Source: Bacteroidales bacterium CF (GTDB taxonomy: Bacteria; Bacteroidota; Bacteroidia; Bacteroidales; UBA932). From it: a stretch of 64,000 nt of DNA. The stretch covers positions 248,001 through 312,000 of the forward strand of contig CP006772.1 of NCBI GenBank assembly GCA_000473305.1. Reading direction: 5' to 3'. Position 1 is the stretch's first letter. The number at the start of each line of letters is the position of its first letter. Positions 37,762 to 44,947 of this stretch are shown here, one piece after another. The position numbers and the translations under genes are program-made. The notes under the pieces are model-generated. The model was given only the letters and a program-made list of their open reading frames with translations, did no database searches and was not told where the DNA came from.

Positions 37762-38378
37762 AGTTCGGAGAGAATCATAGCTGTCGCTCCCCATATCATA
37801 TAATCTTCGTAGATAAACGCCGGGGCTCTAACAACATCTCCCCGGCTTGTCTCTATGGTGCAGATTTGTGCTGTTGCCGGATTAAAATAACCTATTGGAA
37901 TCTTTTTGAAGCTTATCACCTCACGCTCTCTGGGGATAAGCTCAGTGTTCCAGCAGGCACATGCAAGCACGGGATGTATTGTGTGATTACTTGGCGGAAC
38001 ATAGAGACGGCTTAGAAGTCCGAAAATTGTGAGATCCTTGTTTTTGATTGCCATCTCCTCATTTGCCTCCCTGCAGGCAGTATCGATAAAGTCTTTGTCC
38101 CACAGCTCTCTCTTTCCTCCCGGAAAAGCAATCTCTCCTGAATGGACACCATCATACTTCGACCTCTCAATCAATAAAACTTCCCAATCCATAAGGGGTT
38201 GAATATGTGGATCTATAGGAGGGTTCTCCCTCTTCTGCGGGAATATAATCACCAATACAGCCGACTCTACAGCGCCTTCTGGCGGATCAATCTCGACACT
38301 CAACGAAGCAATCCTGTGTTCAGGAGCCATCCTGAGATGAGCCGATTTACCGGGCAGATTTGGAAGAGACATATACAT
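37710..38378 (-). CDS. NUDIX hydrolase, CoA pyrophosphatase (NudL/UPF0035)-like
   Basis: 222-aa NUDIX protein. The stretch LLIERSKYDGVHSGEIAFPG fits the UPF0035 signature that precedes the NUDIX box in coenzyme A pyrophosphatases. The box itself runs from GGKRELWDK to CREANEEM, with Asp in place of the first Glu and one extra residue, as in NudL. The probable reaction is cleavage of CoA to phosphopantetheine and adenosine 3',5'-bisphosphate. It overlaps the convergent hydrolase gene by 52 bases. Confidence 0.85.
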   Translation of the reverse strand: MYMSLPNLPGKSAHLRMAPEHRIASLSVEIDPPEGAVESAVLVIIFPQKRENPPIDPHIQPLMDWEVLLIERSKYDGVHSGEIAFPGGKRELWDKDFIDTACREANEEMAIKNKDLTIFGLLSRLYVPPSNHTIHPVLACACWNTELIPREREVISFKKIPIGYFNPATAQICTIETSRGDVVRAPAFIYEDYMIWGATAMILSELYQVVLEARLITSFIKP

Positions 38379-38483
38379 TTGTCTGTATCAAGATTATTAT
38401 ATCTAAATTAGCTTATTAATCAGTCTTTTCAAAATTTAATTTTAGATATTTATCTATAGATTTGTATCTAACACGGGTTAAAA

Positions 38484-39191
38484 ATGAACGCAATAGTAGA
38501 AAAAGTACGTCAGACACTTATCGGTGCTGCTGACGAGAAGACAAGGCTGAGCGGTGAACGCTTTTTTAAGGAGGAGGTGAAGATTTACGGGGTTGCCTCC
38601 GCATCGGCTCAGAAGTTTTCAAGGGATTTTTTCAAGGAGGTGAAGGATCTTCCTAAGGATGAGATTTTGGCTCTCTGTGAGGAGTTCTGGAAATCGGGTT
38701 ATATGGAGGAGTCTTTTGTGGCTTGTCATTGGTCGGATTTAATTCTTGACAGACTTGTACGTGCGGATTTTGCCACGCTTGAGAGGTGGGTATCTCTGTA
38801 TGTGAGTAACTGGGCTTCGTGTGATACTCTTTGTAATCATACTGTGGGTGGTTTTATTGATATGTATCCGGAGTATCTGGGTGAGCTCAAGAGGTGGGCG
38901 AAATCATCCAACAGGTGGGTTAAAAGGGCTTCTGCGGTGTCTCTTATTATTCCGGCGCGTAATGGCAGGTATTTGGGGGATATTTTTGAGATTGCGGATA
39001 TTCTTTTGCTTGATGGGGATGATTTGGTGCAGAAGGGGTACGGGTGGATGCTTAAGGCGGCGAGTCAGGCGCATCAGAATGAGGTGTTCGAATATGTGGT
39101 TCGCAACAAGGGTGTCATGCCTCGTACGGCGCTGCGTTATGCGATTGAGAAGATGCCCGGGGAGCTCAAGGTCATCGCGATGAGCAAGTGA
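38484..39191 (+). CDS. DNA alkylation repair protein, AlkD-like HEAT-repeat glycosylase
   Basis: 235-aa protein built of HEAT-like helical pairs, of the AlkD family that excises N3- and N7-alkylpurines. Readable family segments are GVASASAQKFSRDFFKEVK, SGYMEESFVACHWSD, WVSLYVSNWASCDTLCNHTV (with the conserved Trp and Asp that border the catalytic cleft) and WVKRASAVSLIIPAR. Cytoplasmic, no operon partners. The end of the gene is richer in G/T-ending codons than the ribosomal genes nearby. Confidence 0.9.
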   Translation: MNAIVEKVRQTLIGAADEKTRLSGERFFKEEVKIYGVASASAQKFSRDFFKEVKDLPKDEILALCEEFWKSGYMEESFVACHWSDLILDRLVRADFATLERWVSLYVSNWASCDTLCNHTVGGFIDMYPEYLGELKRWAKSSNRWVKRASAVSLIIPARNGRYLGDIFEIADILLLDGDDLVQKGYGWMLKAASQAHQNEVFEYVVRNKGVMPRTALRYAIEKMPGELKVIAMSK

Positions 39192-39212
39192 CACTTCACA
39201 GCGTCTTACTTG

Positions 39213-39386
39213 GTTACGGACAAAAGTCTTAAGGACGCTGATTTTTCTTAACGCAATTTCTATTTCGTGTTTTTCCGGGGCTGCGAAACTCCTCACTGCG
39301 TTCGTCAAACATTCTCGCCCTATTTCGGAAAAACACTCATAAAATTGCTAAAAAATCAAGGTCCTTTGCGACCTTTTGTCTGTAAC
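39213..39386. repeat. Fold-back repeat R1
   Basis: Imperfect inverted repeat with ~65-base arms: left arm begins GTTACGGACAAAAGTCTTAA, right arm ends CCTTTTGTCTGTAAC; the centre holds GGGGCTGCGAAACTCCTCAC. A related right arm recurs at 52018-52076. Confidence 0.75.
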
Positions 39387-39408
39387 ACTAGTGCCGCTGT
39401 TCAGTTTT

Positions 39409-39465
39409 CACTGCTCACTTATCGCTCATCGCTTATCACTGATTGCTTATCGCTTTTCACTATGT
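39409..39465 (+). repeat. CACT-type short tandem array S2
   Basis: Short degenerate run of units such as CTCACTTATCG, CTTATCACT, CTTTTCACT. Confidence 0.7.
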
Positions 39466-39501
39466 AGAAATAACGTCTTAGAGCCGTCTGTCTTTAGTCG
39501 C

Positions 39502-39677
39502 TTTGAAGCCACAAACCTCAAAGACACTGATTTTTCTTAACGCCGTTTCTTGCGTGTTTTCAGGGTGCTGTGGAACGCCTCCCTTCGGTCGTTGAACGGT
39601 CCTCGCACTTTTTCCTGAAAACCACGCTACTAAATCGGCTAAAAAACCAAGGTCTTTTTCGGCCTTATGTCTTCATT
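39502..39677. repeat. Fold-back repeat R2 (intact copy of the IS110 target repeat)
   Basis: Arms of ~70 bases: left TTGAAGCCACAAACCTC through GTGTTTTCAGGGTGCTG, right CTTTTTCCTGAAAACC through CGGCCTTATGTCTTCA. The centre GGAACGCCTCCCTTCGGTCG is uninterrupted, which makes this the reference for locating the IS110 insertion in R4. Confidence 0.85.
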
Positions 39678-39689
39678 TGCTCCTAAATC

Positions 39690-39739
39690 CCTCCGGCTGA
39701 ATGCCCTGAGACAGTATTTTCCACTAATATGTTAGCGGC
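39690..39739. repeat. Half hairpin H5
   Basis: Right half only of the H family: CTCCGGCTGA loop edge, then GCCCTGAGACAGTATTTTCC identical to H2, then AGCGGC. From 39740 to 39850 are further right-arm fragments of family R (CCAAGGTCTTTTGCAGCC). Confidence 0.75.
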
Positions 39740-39850
39740 ATCAGAGAATAAATTGTCGAGTCTTATATTTTCACAAAACAACCAAGGTCTTTTGCAGCCT
39801 TATGTCTTCAATCTCTCCTATGTCCCATCTCCGGCTGAAAATTGCCCGAC

Positions 39851-39987
39851 ACTTTGCCGCAGTTTGCGGTATATGCCTCAATGACAGTTGTATGCAAATC
39901 CCACTTTTTGAACATCTTTTGAAAATCCCAAAAACGCGTTTCTAGAACACCTTAAAATCAAGCATATACCTCAAACTGCGTCAAAGT
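39851..39987. repeat. MITE-like element M2
   Basis: 137 bp; ends ACTTTGCCGCAGTTTGCGGT and ACCTCAAACTGCGTCAAAGT; core with TTTTGAACATCTTTTGAAAA and CGTTTCTAGAACACC, in the opposite orientation to M1. Confidence 0.87.
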
Positions 39988-40079
39988 CATCCTTCTGCTT
40001 CGCAGCTTTGAGGAAATTTGTTTGTCTTCGTTATGTGAGTTTAAAATAATTCGCGAAACCCAACATTGACAAATCGTGA

Positions 40080-40381
<302 letters not shown>

Positions 40382-40492
40382 AGAGAATTTGTGGCGGTCC
40401 TTTTTTTTATAACTTTGAATCTGAAAATGAGAAATCTACAATTTTCAGGTGAGGCTGGTTTGCGAATCATTTTATTAGAATTGCTTAAAATT

Positions 40493-41914
40493 ATGAAAAA
40501 ACTTTTTTTGACGTTGATTTTTGTGGGGTTGGTTTGTGCGGGAGCGATGGCGCAGGGTGGGGTGAAAGCTTTGGGTGTTGTAAGTGGTCCGGGTGTTGTA
40601 AATGCTCCGCATATTGTTAGTACGGTCCCGGCTTTTGGTGATTGTGAGGTTGATCCGGGATTGACTAAGATTGTTATCCGATTTGACCAGGATATGATGC
40701 CCTCTTATTCTGTAATGAACAGTGAGAATTTTCCTCAGGTTACGGGTAAACCTGTGTGGGATGATAAAAGGACTCTCTCGATTCCGGTAAAGTTATTTCC
40801 GGGTAAGCTCTATACTATGCAGCTTAATAGCACCAGAACGTGGGGTTTCAGTAATCTTGAGGGTATTCCGCTTAGTCCTGTGGATTTGTTGTTTCAGACA
40901 AAACCCGCTTCTAATGACTCTGCTTCTGATGCTAATAACTCAGTTTCTTCGATGGCAAAGCTTAACAAAAGGTCTTATGACGAGTTTAAGAAGTTTTTCC
41001 CGAAAGAGTATTCCTATGCTTCTTTAAAAGGGTTGGACTGGAATGCTTTGTTGAAGGAGTCTAAGGATGAGCTTGTGAATTCTAAAACTAACACGGAGTT
41101 TGCCCTGAAGCTGATTAAGTTGTTGCAGAAGGCTGATGATGCTCACTTATGGATTGATGTTGACGGGAAGCGGTTCGAGACGGGTAAGATAAAGCCGATT
41201 GAGGAGAACGTTAATATGAACCATCTTTTCACTTTGTTGCAGAACAGAAGGGTCTCTGAAGGTTTAATGTCTGTTGCGGGTGAGATTGACGGGGTGGGTT
41301 ATATCGCGATTCGCGGCTGGACTACTGATATAAACAAGTTTGTCTTAAAGGCCTGGGGAGACGAGAAGGACCCCGGTATTTCTATTGATGATGTTATTCG
41401 TAATTTTTCAGGATATTCTGATCTGATAATTGATGTCAGGGAGAACGGCGGCGGGAATGAGGCTTATGCAAAGGATTTTGCCTCTTATTTTATTAAAGAT
41501 TCTGTTACTTATGAGAAGGTGGTCTGTTACAATGAGAAGAGTGGCCTGATTGACTATGTGCATTATAAGAAGCTATATCCGAATAAAAAAGGGCTGAATT
41601 ACTCGGGGAATATCTATGTATTGTCCGGCCCTGTGGTTATGAGCAGCAATGAGTCGTTCGTTTTGATGATGAAGCAGGTTCCAAATGCTAAGGTGGTCGG
41701 AATGAAAACTTATGGTAGTTCGGGAAATCCTGTGCCTCATAAGTTGTCTAACGGGGTGACTGTATTTTTGCCCTCATGGCAGGCTTACACGCTTGACGGG
41801 AAGCTGATTGAGGGTAGTGGTGTCGATCCTGATATTGAGATTGTTACTTCGAGAAAGGATTTTGAAAAGGAGGATATCCTTATCCGGAAGGTACTGAAAA
41901 TGATTAAGAAATAG
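40493..41914 (+). CDS. Secreted S41-family (C-terminal processing type) peptidase
   Basis: 473-aa exported protein from ATG 40493; the signal peptide (MKKLFLTLIFVGLVCAGAMAQ without further residues) is convincing and an upstream extension is not. Residues ~45-150 form an Ig-like Big_5-type domain (TVPAFGDCEVDPGLTKIVIRF). The S41 domain covers about 240-465, with DLIIDVRENGGGNEAYA, the nucleophile motif SSNESFVLMM and a downstream KTYGSSGNPVPH. No PDZ domain was seen. Codon use is strikingly T/G-rich at third positions compared with the ribosomal genes. The next secreted protein starts six bases after its stop. Confidence 0.85.
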   Translation: MKKLFLTLIFVGLVCAGAMAQGGVKALGVVSGPGVVNAPHIVSTVPAFGDCEVDPGLTKIVIRFDQDMMPSYSVMNSENFPQVTGKPVWDDKRTLSIPVKLFPGKLYTMQLNSTRTWGFSNLEGIPLSPVDLLFQTKPASNDSASDANNSVSSMAKLNKRSYDEFKKFFPKEYSYASLKGLDWNALLKESKDELVNSKTNTEFALKLIKLLQKADDAHLWIDVDGKRFETGKIKPIEENVNMNHLFTLLQNRRVSEGLMSVAGEIDGVGYIAIRGWTTDINKFVLKAWGDEKDPGISIDDVIRNFSGYSDLIIDVRENGGGNEAYAKDFASYFIKDSVTYEKVVCYNEKSGLIDYVHYKKLYPNKKGLNYSGNIYVLSGPVVMSSNESFVLMMKQVPNAKVVGMKTYGSSGNPVPHKLSNGVTVFLPSWQAYTLDGKLIEGSGVDPDIEIVTSRKDFEKEDILIRKVLKMIKK

Positions 41915-41920
41915 ACAGTT

Positions 41921-42634
41921 ATGAAAAATTGTTTGTTTTTAGTGGCACTGTTTTTAACCACTCAGGTCGCTTTTTGTCAATTGGCCAAGACTCCACTTTA
42001 CAGTATTGAAAACGATGTTGTTTTGGCCAAATGCGAGTTTGTCTCGCAATTGAAGAATAAACCCTATAGTGATATAACTCCCTATACTACTGTTTCGACT
42101 CTCTCTTTCAAATCTTTAAATGGGCTTCACGATTATACGGTGACATTCAACAGATATAAGGGCTGGGATGGTGAGTCGGGAGATTTTCAGTCTGTAGAGA
42201 TTAAACTCAATAATCAACCTGTCTTGCAACTTGATAATCAAGATGGTTGGGTCACTCTGCCATCACCTCTTTGTCCTGTTGATGGAGTAAATCTATATTA
42301 CGAGCAGCTTGATTCTACAACAACTTTAGTGTACCTGACAGGATTTGCTTACAACAGCAATCCCGGATTTCTGACTTTGATCTTGCTGAGAAAAGGGTTG
42401 GCAACGGTTGTCTTCAATAAACCGTATGCAGTCTCATCGGTTCAAAGAGTAAACGGTATTTTCACGATAAATCTCAAAGATGGCTTTGAAGAGTATATCG
42501 CAGGCTCATCCTCAAGTCCAACCGAACCAATCAATAAACCTTTGTCTTTTCAGATTACCTGGGAAAACGGGAACACTTTGCCACAGCTTGTAGTAAGTGG
42601 CACAATGACAGATAAATACAAATCACATTTTTGA
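41921..42634 (+). CDS. Unknown secreted protein whose C-terminus is encoded by a MITE
   Basis: 237 aa with a signal peptide (MKNCLFLVALFLTTQVAFCQ). The rest is beta-rich with no domain I recognise. It follows the S41 peptidase by six bases and is probably co-transcribed with it. From base 42575 onward the sequence is a diverged copy of the MITE-like family (ACTTTGCCACAGCTTG...), so the last ~19 residues (LPQLVVSGTMTDKYKSHF) and the stop codon come from the element. The original C-terminus was presumably different; whether the product still works is unknown. Confidence 0.75.
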   Translation: MKNCLFLVALFLTTQVAFCQLAKTPLYSIENDVVLAKCEFVSQLKNKPYSDITPYTTVSTLSFKSLNGLHDYTVTFNRYKGWDGESGDFQSVEIKLNNQPVLQLDNQDGWVTLPSPLCPVDGVNLYYEQLDSTTTLVYLTGFAYNSNPGFLTLILLRKGLATVVFNKPYAVSSVQRVNGIFTINLKDGFEEYIAGSSSSPTEPINKPLSFQITWENGNTLPQLVVSGTMTDKYKSHF

Positions 42635-42710
42635 AAACATTTTGAAAATCCAAAAATTGCGTTTTTAAAATACCACAAAATCAGGCACATACATCAAACT
42701 ACGCCAAAGT
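42575..42710. repeat. MITE-like element M3, overlapping a coding end
   Basis: 136 bp, more diverged than the other copies: left end ACTTTGCCACAGCTTGTAGT, right end ACATCAAACTACGCCAAAGT, core TTTTTGAAAACATTTTGAAA and TTGCGTTTTTAAAATACC. It aligns over its whole length with M2 and M4. Confidence 0.82.
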
Positions 42711-42722
42711 CCCCCCTCAGTC

Positions 42723-42951
42723 GCATTGAAGTCATAGGCCTTAAAGACGCTGGTTTTTCTTAATGTGCCTCTTAGCCGCTTTTTATACTGTGGAAAATAC
42801 TGTTTCAGGGCTGTCCATCAGTCGTTGCACTCCCTCCGGCTGAATGCCCTGATCCAGTATTTTTCAGCTAATTTGTCAGCGGCTTAAGAGGCAAATTGAC
42901 GATTCTTGTATTTCCACGAAAAAACCAAGGTCTTTTGTGCTGTTTTGGCTT
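42723..42951. repeat. Fold-back repeat R3 with hairpin H4 as its centre
   Basis: Left arm GCATTGAAGTCATAGGCC and TTAAAGACGCTGGTTTTTC; right arm ending AAAAAACCAAGGTCTTTTG. Instead of the GGAACGCCTCCC centre seen in R2 and R4, the middle is the complete H4 hairpin. Confidence 0.8.
42774..42884. repeat. Dispersed long hairpin H4
   Basis: Outer AGCCGCT/AGCGGCT; stem GAAAATACTGTTTCAGGGC opposite GCCCTGATCCAGTATTTTTC; loop with CCCTCCGGCTGAAT. Same family as H1-H3 with its own stem sequence. Confidence 0.85.
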
Positions 42952-42954
42952 GAC

Positions 42955-43091
42955 ACTTTGGCGCAGTTTGAGGTAAGTGTCTTAATGTCAGCTGAATGCA
43001 AATCATACTTTTTGAAAATATTTTGAAGATCTAAAAAATGCGTTTCTAAAACACCACAAAATCAAGCAGATACCTCAAACTGCGCCAAAGT
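42955..43091. repeat. MITE-like element M4
   Basis: 137 bp with ends ACTTTGGCGCAGTTTGAGGT and ACCTCAAACTGCGCCAAAGT, 20 bases perfectly complementary; directly abuts array S3. Confidence 0.9.
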
Positions 43092-43283
43092 CCCCACTTC
43101 CCACTCTTCACTCTCCGCTTTTCACTTTTCACCTTATCACTCCTCACTTCTCACTCATCCCTTCTCACTCATCCCTTCTCACTTTTCACTCTCCGCTTTT
43201 CACTTTTCACCTTATCACTCCTCACTTCTCACTCATCCCTTCTCACTCATCCCTTCTCACTTTTCACTCTTCACTCTTCACAT
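43092..43283 (+). repeat. CACT-type tandem array S3 with an exact 2 x 78-bp duplication
   Basis: Units like CTTTTCACT, CTCATCC, CTTCTCACT. On top of this small-unit structure, 43111-43188 and 43189-43266 read as exact copies, each starting CTCTCCGCTTTTCACTTTTC. Confidence 0.85.
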
Positions 43284-43353
43284 TTTTTTGTTGATTATTA
43301 ATTTTATATATACATTTGTGATATTAAAATAATATCATATAAATATCACAATC

Positions 43354-44208
43354 ATGAAAACTGAAAAAAGTCTTAATCCGCTGAATGGATACATTGCATT
43401 GTCAGTCTTGTTAATTCTGTGTGTTGGAATTATTGTTCTCTTTATAAATGGTTATAGTTTGTTGCCCGGGTTATTGATTCTGGGCTGGGTGTTTCTTGCG
43501 GGGGGATTGGTTATTGTGAGTCCCAATAATTCAAAAGTGCTGCTGTTGTTCGGTGCTTATAAGGGCAGTATCAAGCAAAATGGATTATTCTGGGTTTTCC
43601 CGTTATTCTTAAGATCTTCTATTTCCTTAAGAGCGAGGAATCTGGAGAGTGAAAAGATAAAAGTGAATGACAAGCTGGGTAATCCTATAATGATAAGTGT
43701 CATTCTTGTATGGCGTGTGAATGATACTTTCAAGGCAGCATTTGAAGTCGACAATTATGAGAATTTTGTGAAGATTCAGACGGACTCTGCGGTCAGGAAA
43801 TTAGCCGGATCTTATCCGTATGACCATTTTGAAGATGAAAAGGCAACTATAACTTTGAGTACAAATTTTGAAGATGTAAATAAGACTCTTGAAAATGAGA
43901 TTATGGAAAGGTTGAAAATTGCAGGGATTGATGTTATAGAGGCCAGGATAGGTTATCTGGCTTATGCCCCGGAGATAGCGCATTCGATGTTGAGGCGGCA
44001 ACAGGCCTCTGCAGTTGTTGCTGCCAGACATAAAATTGTTGAAGGTGCGGTTGGGATGGTTGAGAGTGCCCTGAATCTATTATCTACAAAAAAGATTATA
44101 GATCTGGACGAGGAGAAAAAAGCTGCAATGGTTAGCAATTTAATGGTTGTCCTTTGCGGGGACAAGGATACTGAGCCGGTAATAAATACAGGTACATTAA
44201 ATCATTAG
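43354..44208 (+). CDS. SPFH/band 7 domain membrane protein
   Basis: 284-aa protein with two hydrophobic helices near the N-terminus (about residues 13-32 and 36-54) followed by an SPFH domain (about 55-260). Segments VVSPNNSKVLLLFGAYKG, ARNLESEKIKVNDKLGNPI and VVAARHKIVEGAVGMVESAL are typical of the stomatin-like band 7 family that oligomerises at the inner membrane. A 56-aa ribbon-helix-helix-like gene follows after three bases, a pairing seen next to SPFH genes in other bacteria. Its function here is not known. Confidence 0.88.
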   Translation: MKTEKSLNPLNGYIALSVLLILCVGIIVLFINGYSLLPGLLILGWVFLAGGLVIVSPNNSKVLLLFGAYKGSIKQNGLFWVFPLFLRSSISLRARNLESEKIKVNDKLGNPIMISVILVWRVNDTFKAAFEVDNYENFVKIQTDSAVRKLAGSYPYDHFEDEKATITLSTNFEDVNKTLENEIMERLKIAGIDVIEARIGYLAYAPEIAHSMLRRQQASAVVAARHKIVEGAVGMVESALNLLSTKKIIDLDEEKKAAMVSNLMVVLCGDKDTEPVINTGTLNH

Positions 44209-44211
44209 AAT

Positions 44212-44382
44212 ATGGCCGAAAAGAAATCTTTTGCATTAAGGATTGATTCGGAAACCATGAAAGCGATTGAAAAATGGGCTGCCGATGAATTCAGGAGCGT
44301 TAATGGTCAGATAGAGTGGATGCTGAACAAGAGTCTGAAAGACTCAGGCAGGTTAAAACGCAGGAGTGACAAAACCGAATAG
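44212..44382 (+). CDS. Small Arc-like (ribbon-helix-helix) protein
   Basis: 56 aa, beginning MAEKKSFALRIDSETMKAIE, then KWAADEFRSVNGQIEWML. The N-terminal FALRIDSE strand followed by two helices is the Arc/MetJ ribbon-helix-helix pattern, including the SVNGQIEW segment common in Arc-family proteins. It starts three bases after the SPFH stop. It may bind DNA and regulate the SPFH gene or serve as a protein partner; this is inference. Confidence 0.75.
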   Translation: MAEKKSFALRIDSETMKAIEKWAADEFRSVNGQIEWMLNKSLKDSGRLKRRSDKTE

Positions 44383-44445
44383 GGCATAGCCTGACATCGT
44401 GGATCAAATTTCGGGAGATGGGGGATTATTTAAATAAACTCTCCG

Positions 44446-44635
44446 TCTCCTTTTTCACTATTCACTCCCCACTATTCACTCCCCACTATTCACTCCCCAC
44501 TATTCACTCCTCACTATTCACTCCTCACTATTCACTTATCGCTTTCCACTCATCACTTCCTCACTATTCTTTTTTCACTCCCCACTTTTCACTTTTCACT
44601 CATCACTCATCACTCATCACTCCCCCCTCTTTACC
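44446..44635 (+). repeat. CACT-type short tandem array S4
   Basis: A ~190-bp run; the first half repeats CCCCACTATTCACT-like 14-base units four times, then decays into CACTTTTCACTCATCACT-like units. An 84-codon frame across it is low-complexity and not a gene. Confidence 0.82.
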
Positions 44636-44795
44636 CTCCAATTTATTCTGTTTTTCTTTCAATTATTGGTGATGGTTTTTTTGATGTGTTTATATGGCTG
44701 GTTTCCATAAGGATAGAAGCGCCATGTTGCGTAATGTGCATATATACAGAGTTGTATGATTGTGGTTAAAAATTTCGCAGATACTAGAAATTTGT

Positions 44796-44825
44796 TACCT
44801 TTACATTTACTAAACCCTAGTAAAT
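44796..44825 (+). promoter_or_regulatory. Putative promoter and 5'-end hairpin for the second susC
   Basis: TACCTTTA (44796-44803) resembles the -7 box. Right after it is a perfect 8-bp hairpin, ATTTACTA-AACCC-TAGTAAAT (44805-44825), which would sit at the very 5' end of a ~140-base leader. The rest of 44636-44947 is AT-rich without a gene. Confidence 0.5.
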
Positions 44826-44947
44826 ATTAATGTTTACTCTATATTTTAGATTTTGTGATAAAATTAACAATATATAAGCATTTTAATAATAAATCATAAT
44901 TCAATCAGCCTTTTGTAAACTAAATTTATAACCTAAAATTTTAATTC

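Noticed and set aside
40391-40492. N-terminal extension of the S41 peptidase from an upstream start
   Set aside because: The extension runs from the pseudogene remnant, would bury a perfect signal peptide, and has no family counterpart.
43092-43283. Array resembling a CRISPR
   Set aside because: Units are 7-14 bases and degenerate, with no regular spacers; the 78-bp repeat is a simple tandem duplication and no cas gene is near.
44418-44672. 84-codon open frame rich in His, Ser, Phe and Pro
   Set aside because: It is a translation of the CACT-type tandem array S4; low complexity, no start context, and the same array elsewhere is not open.
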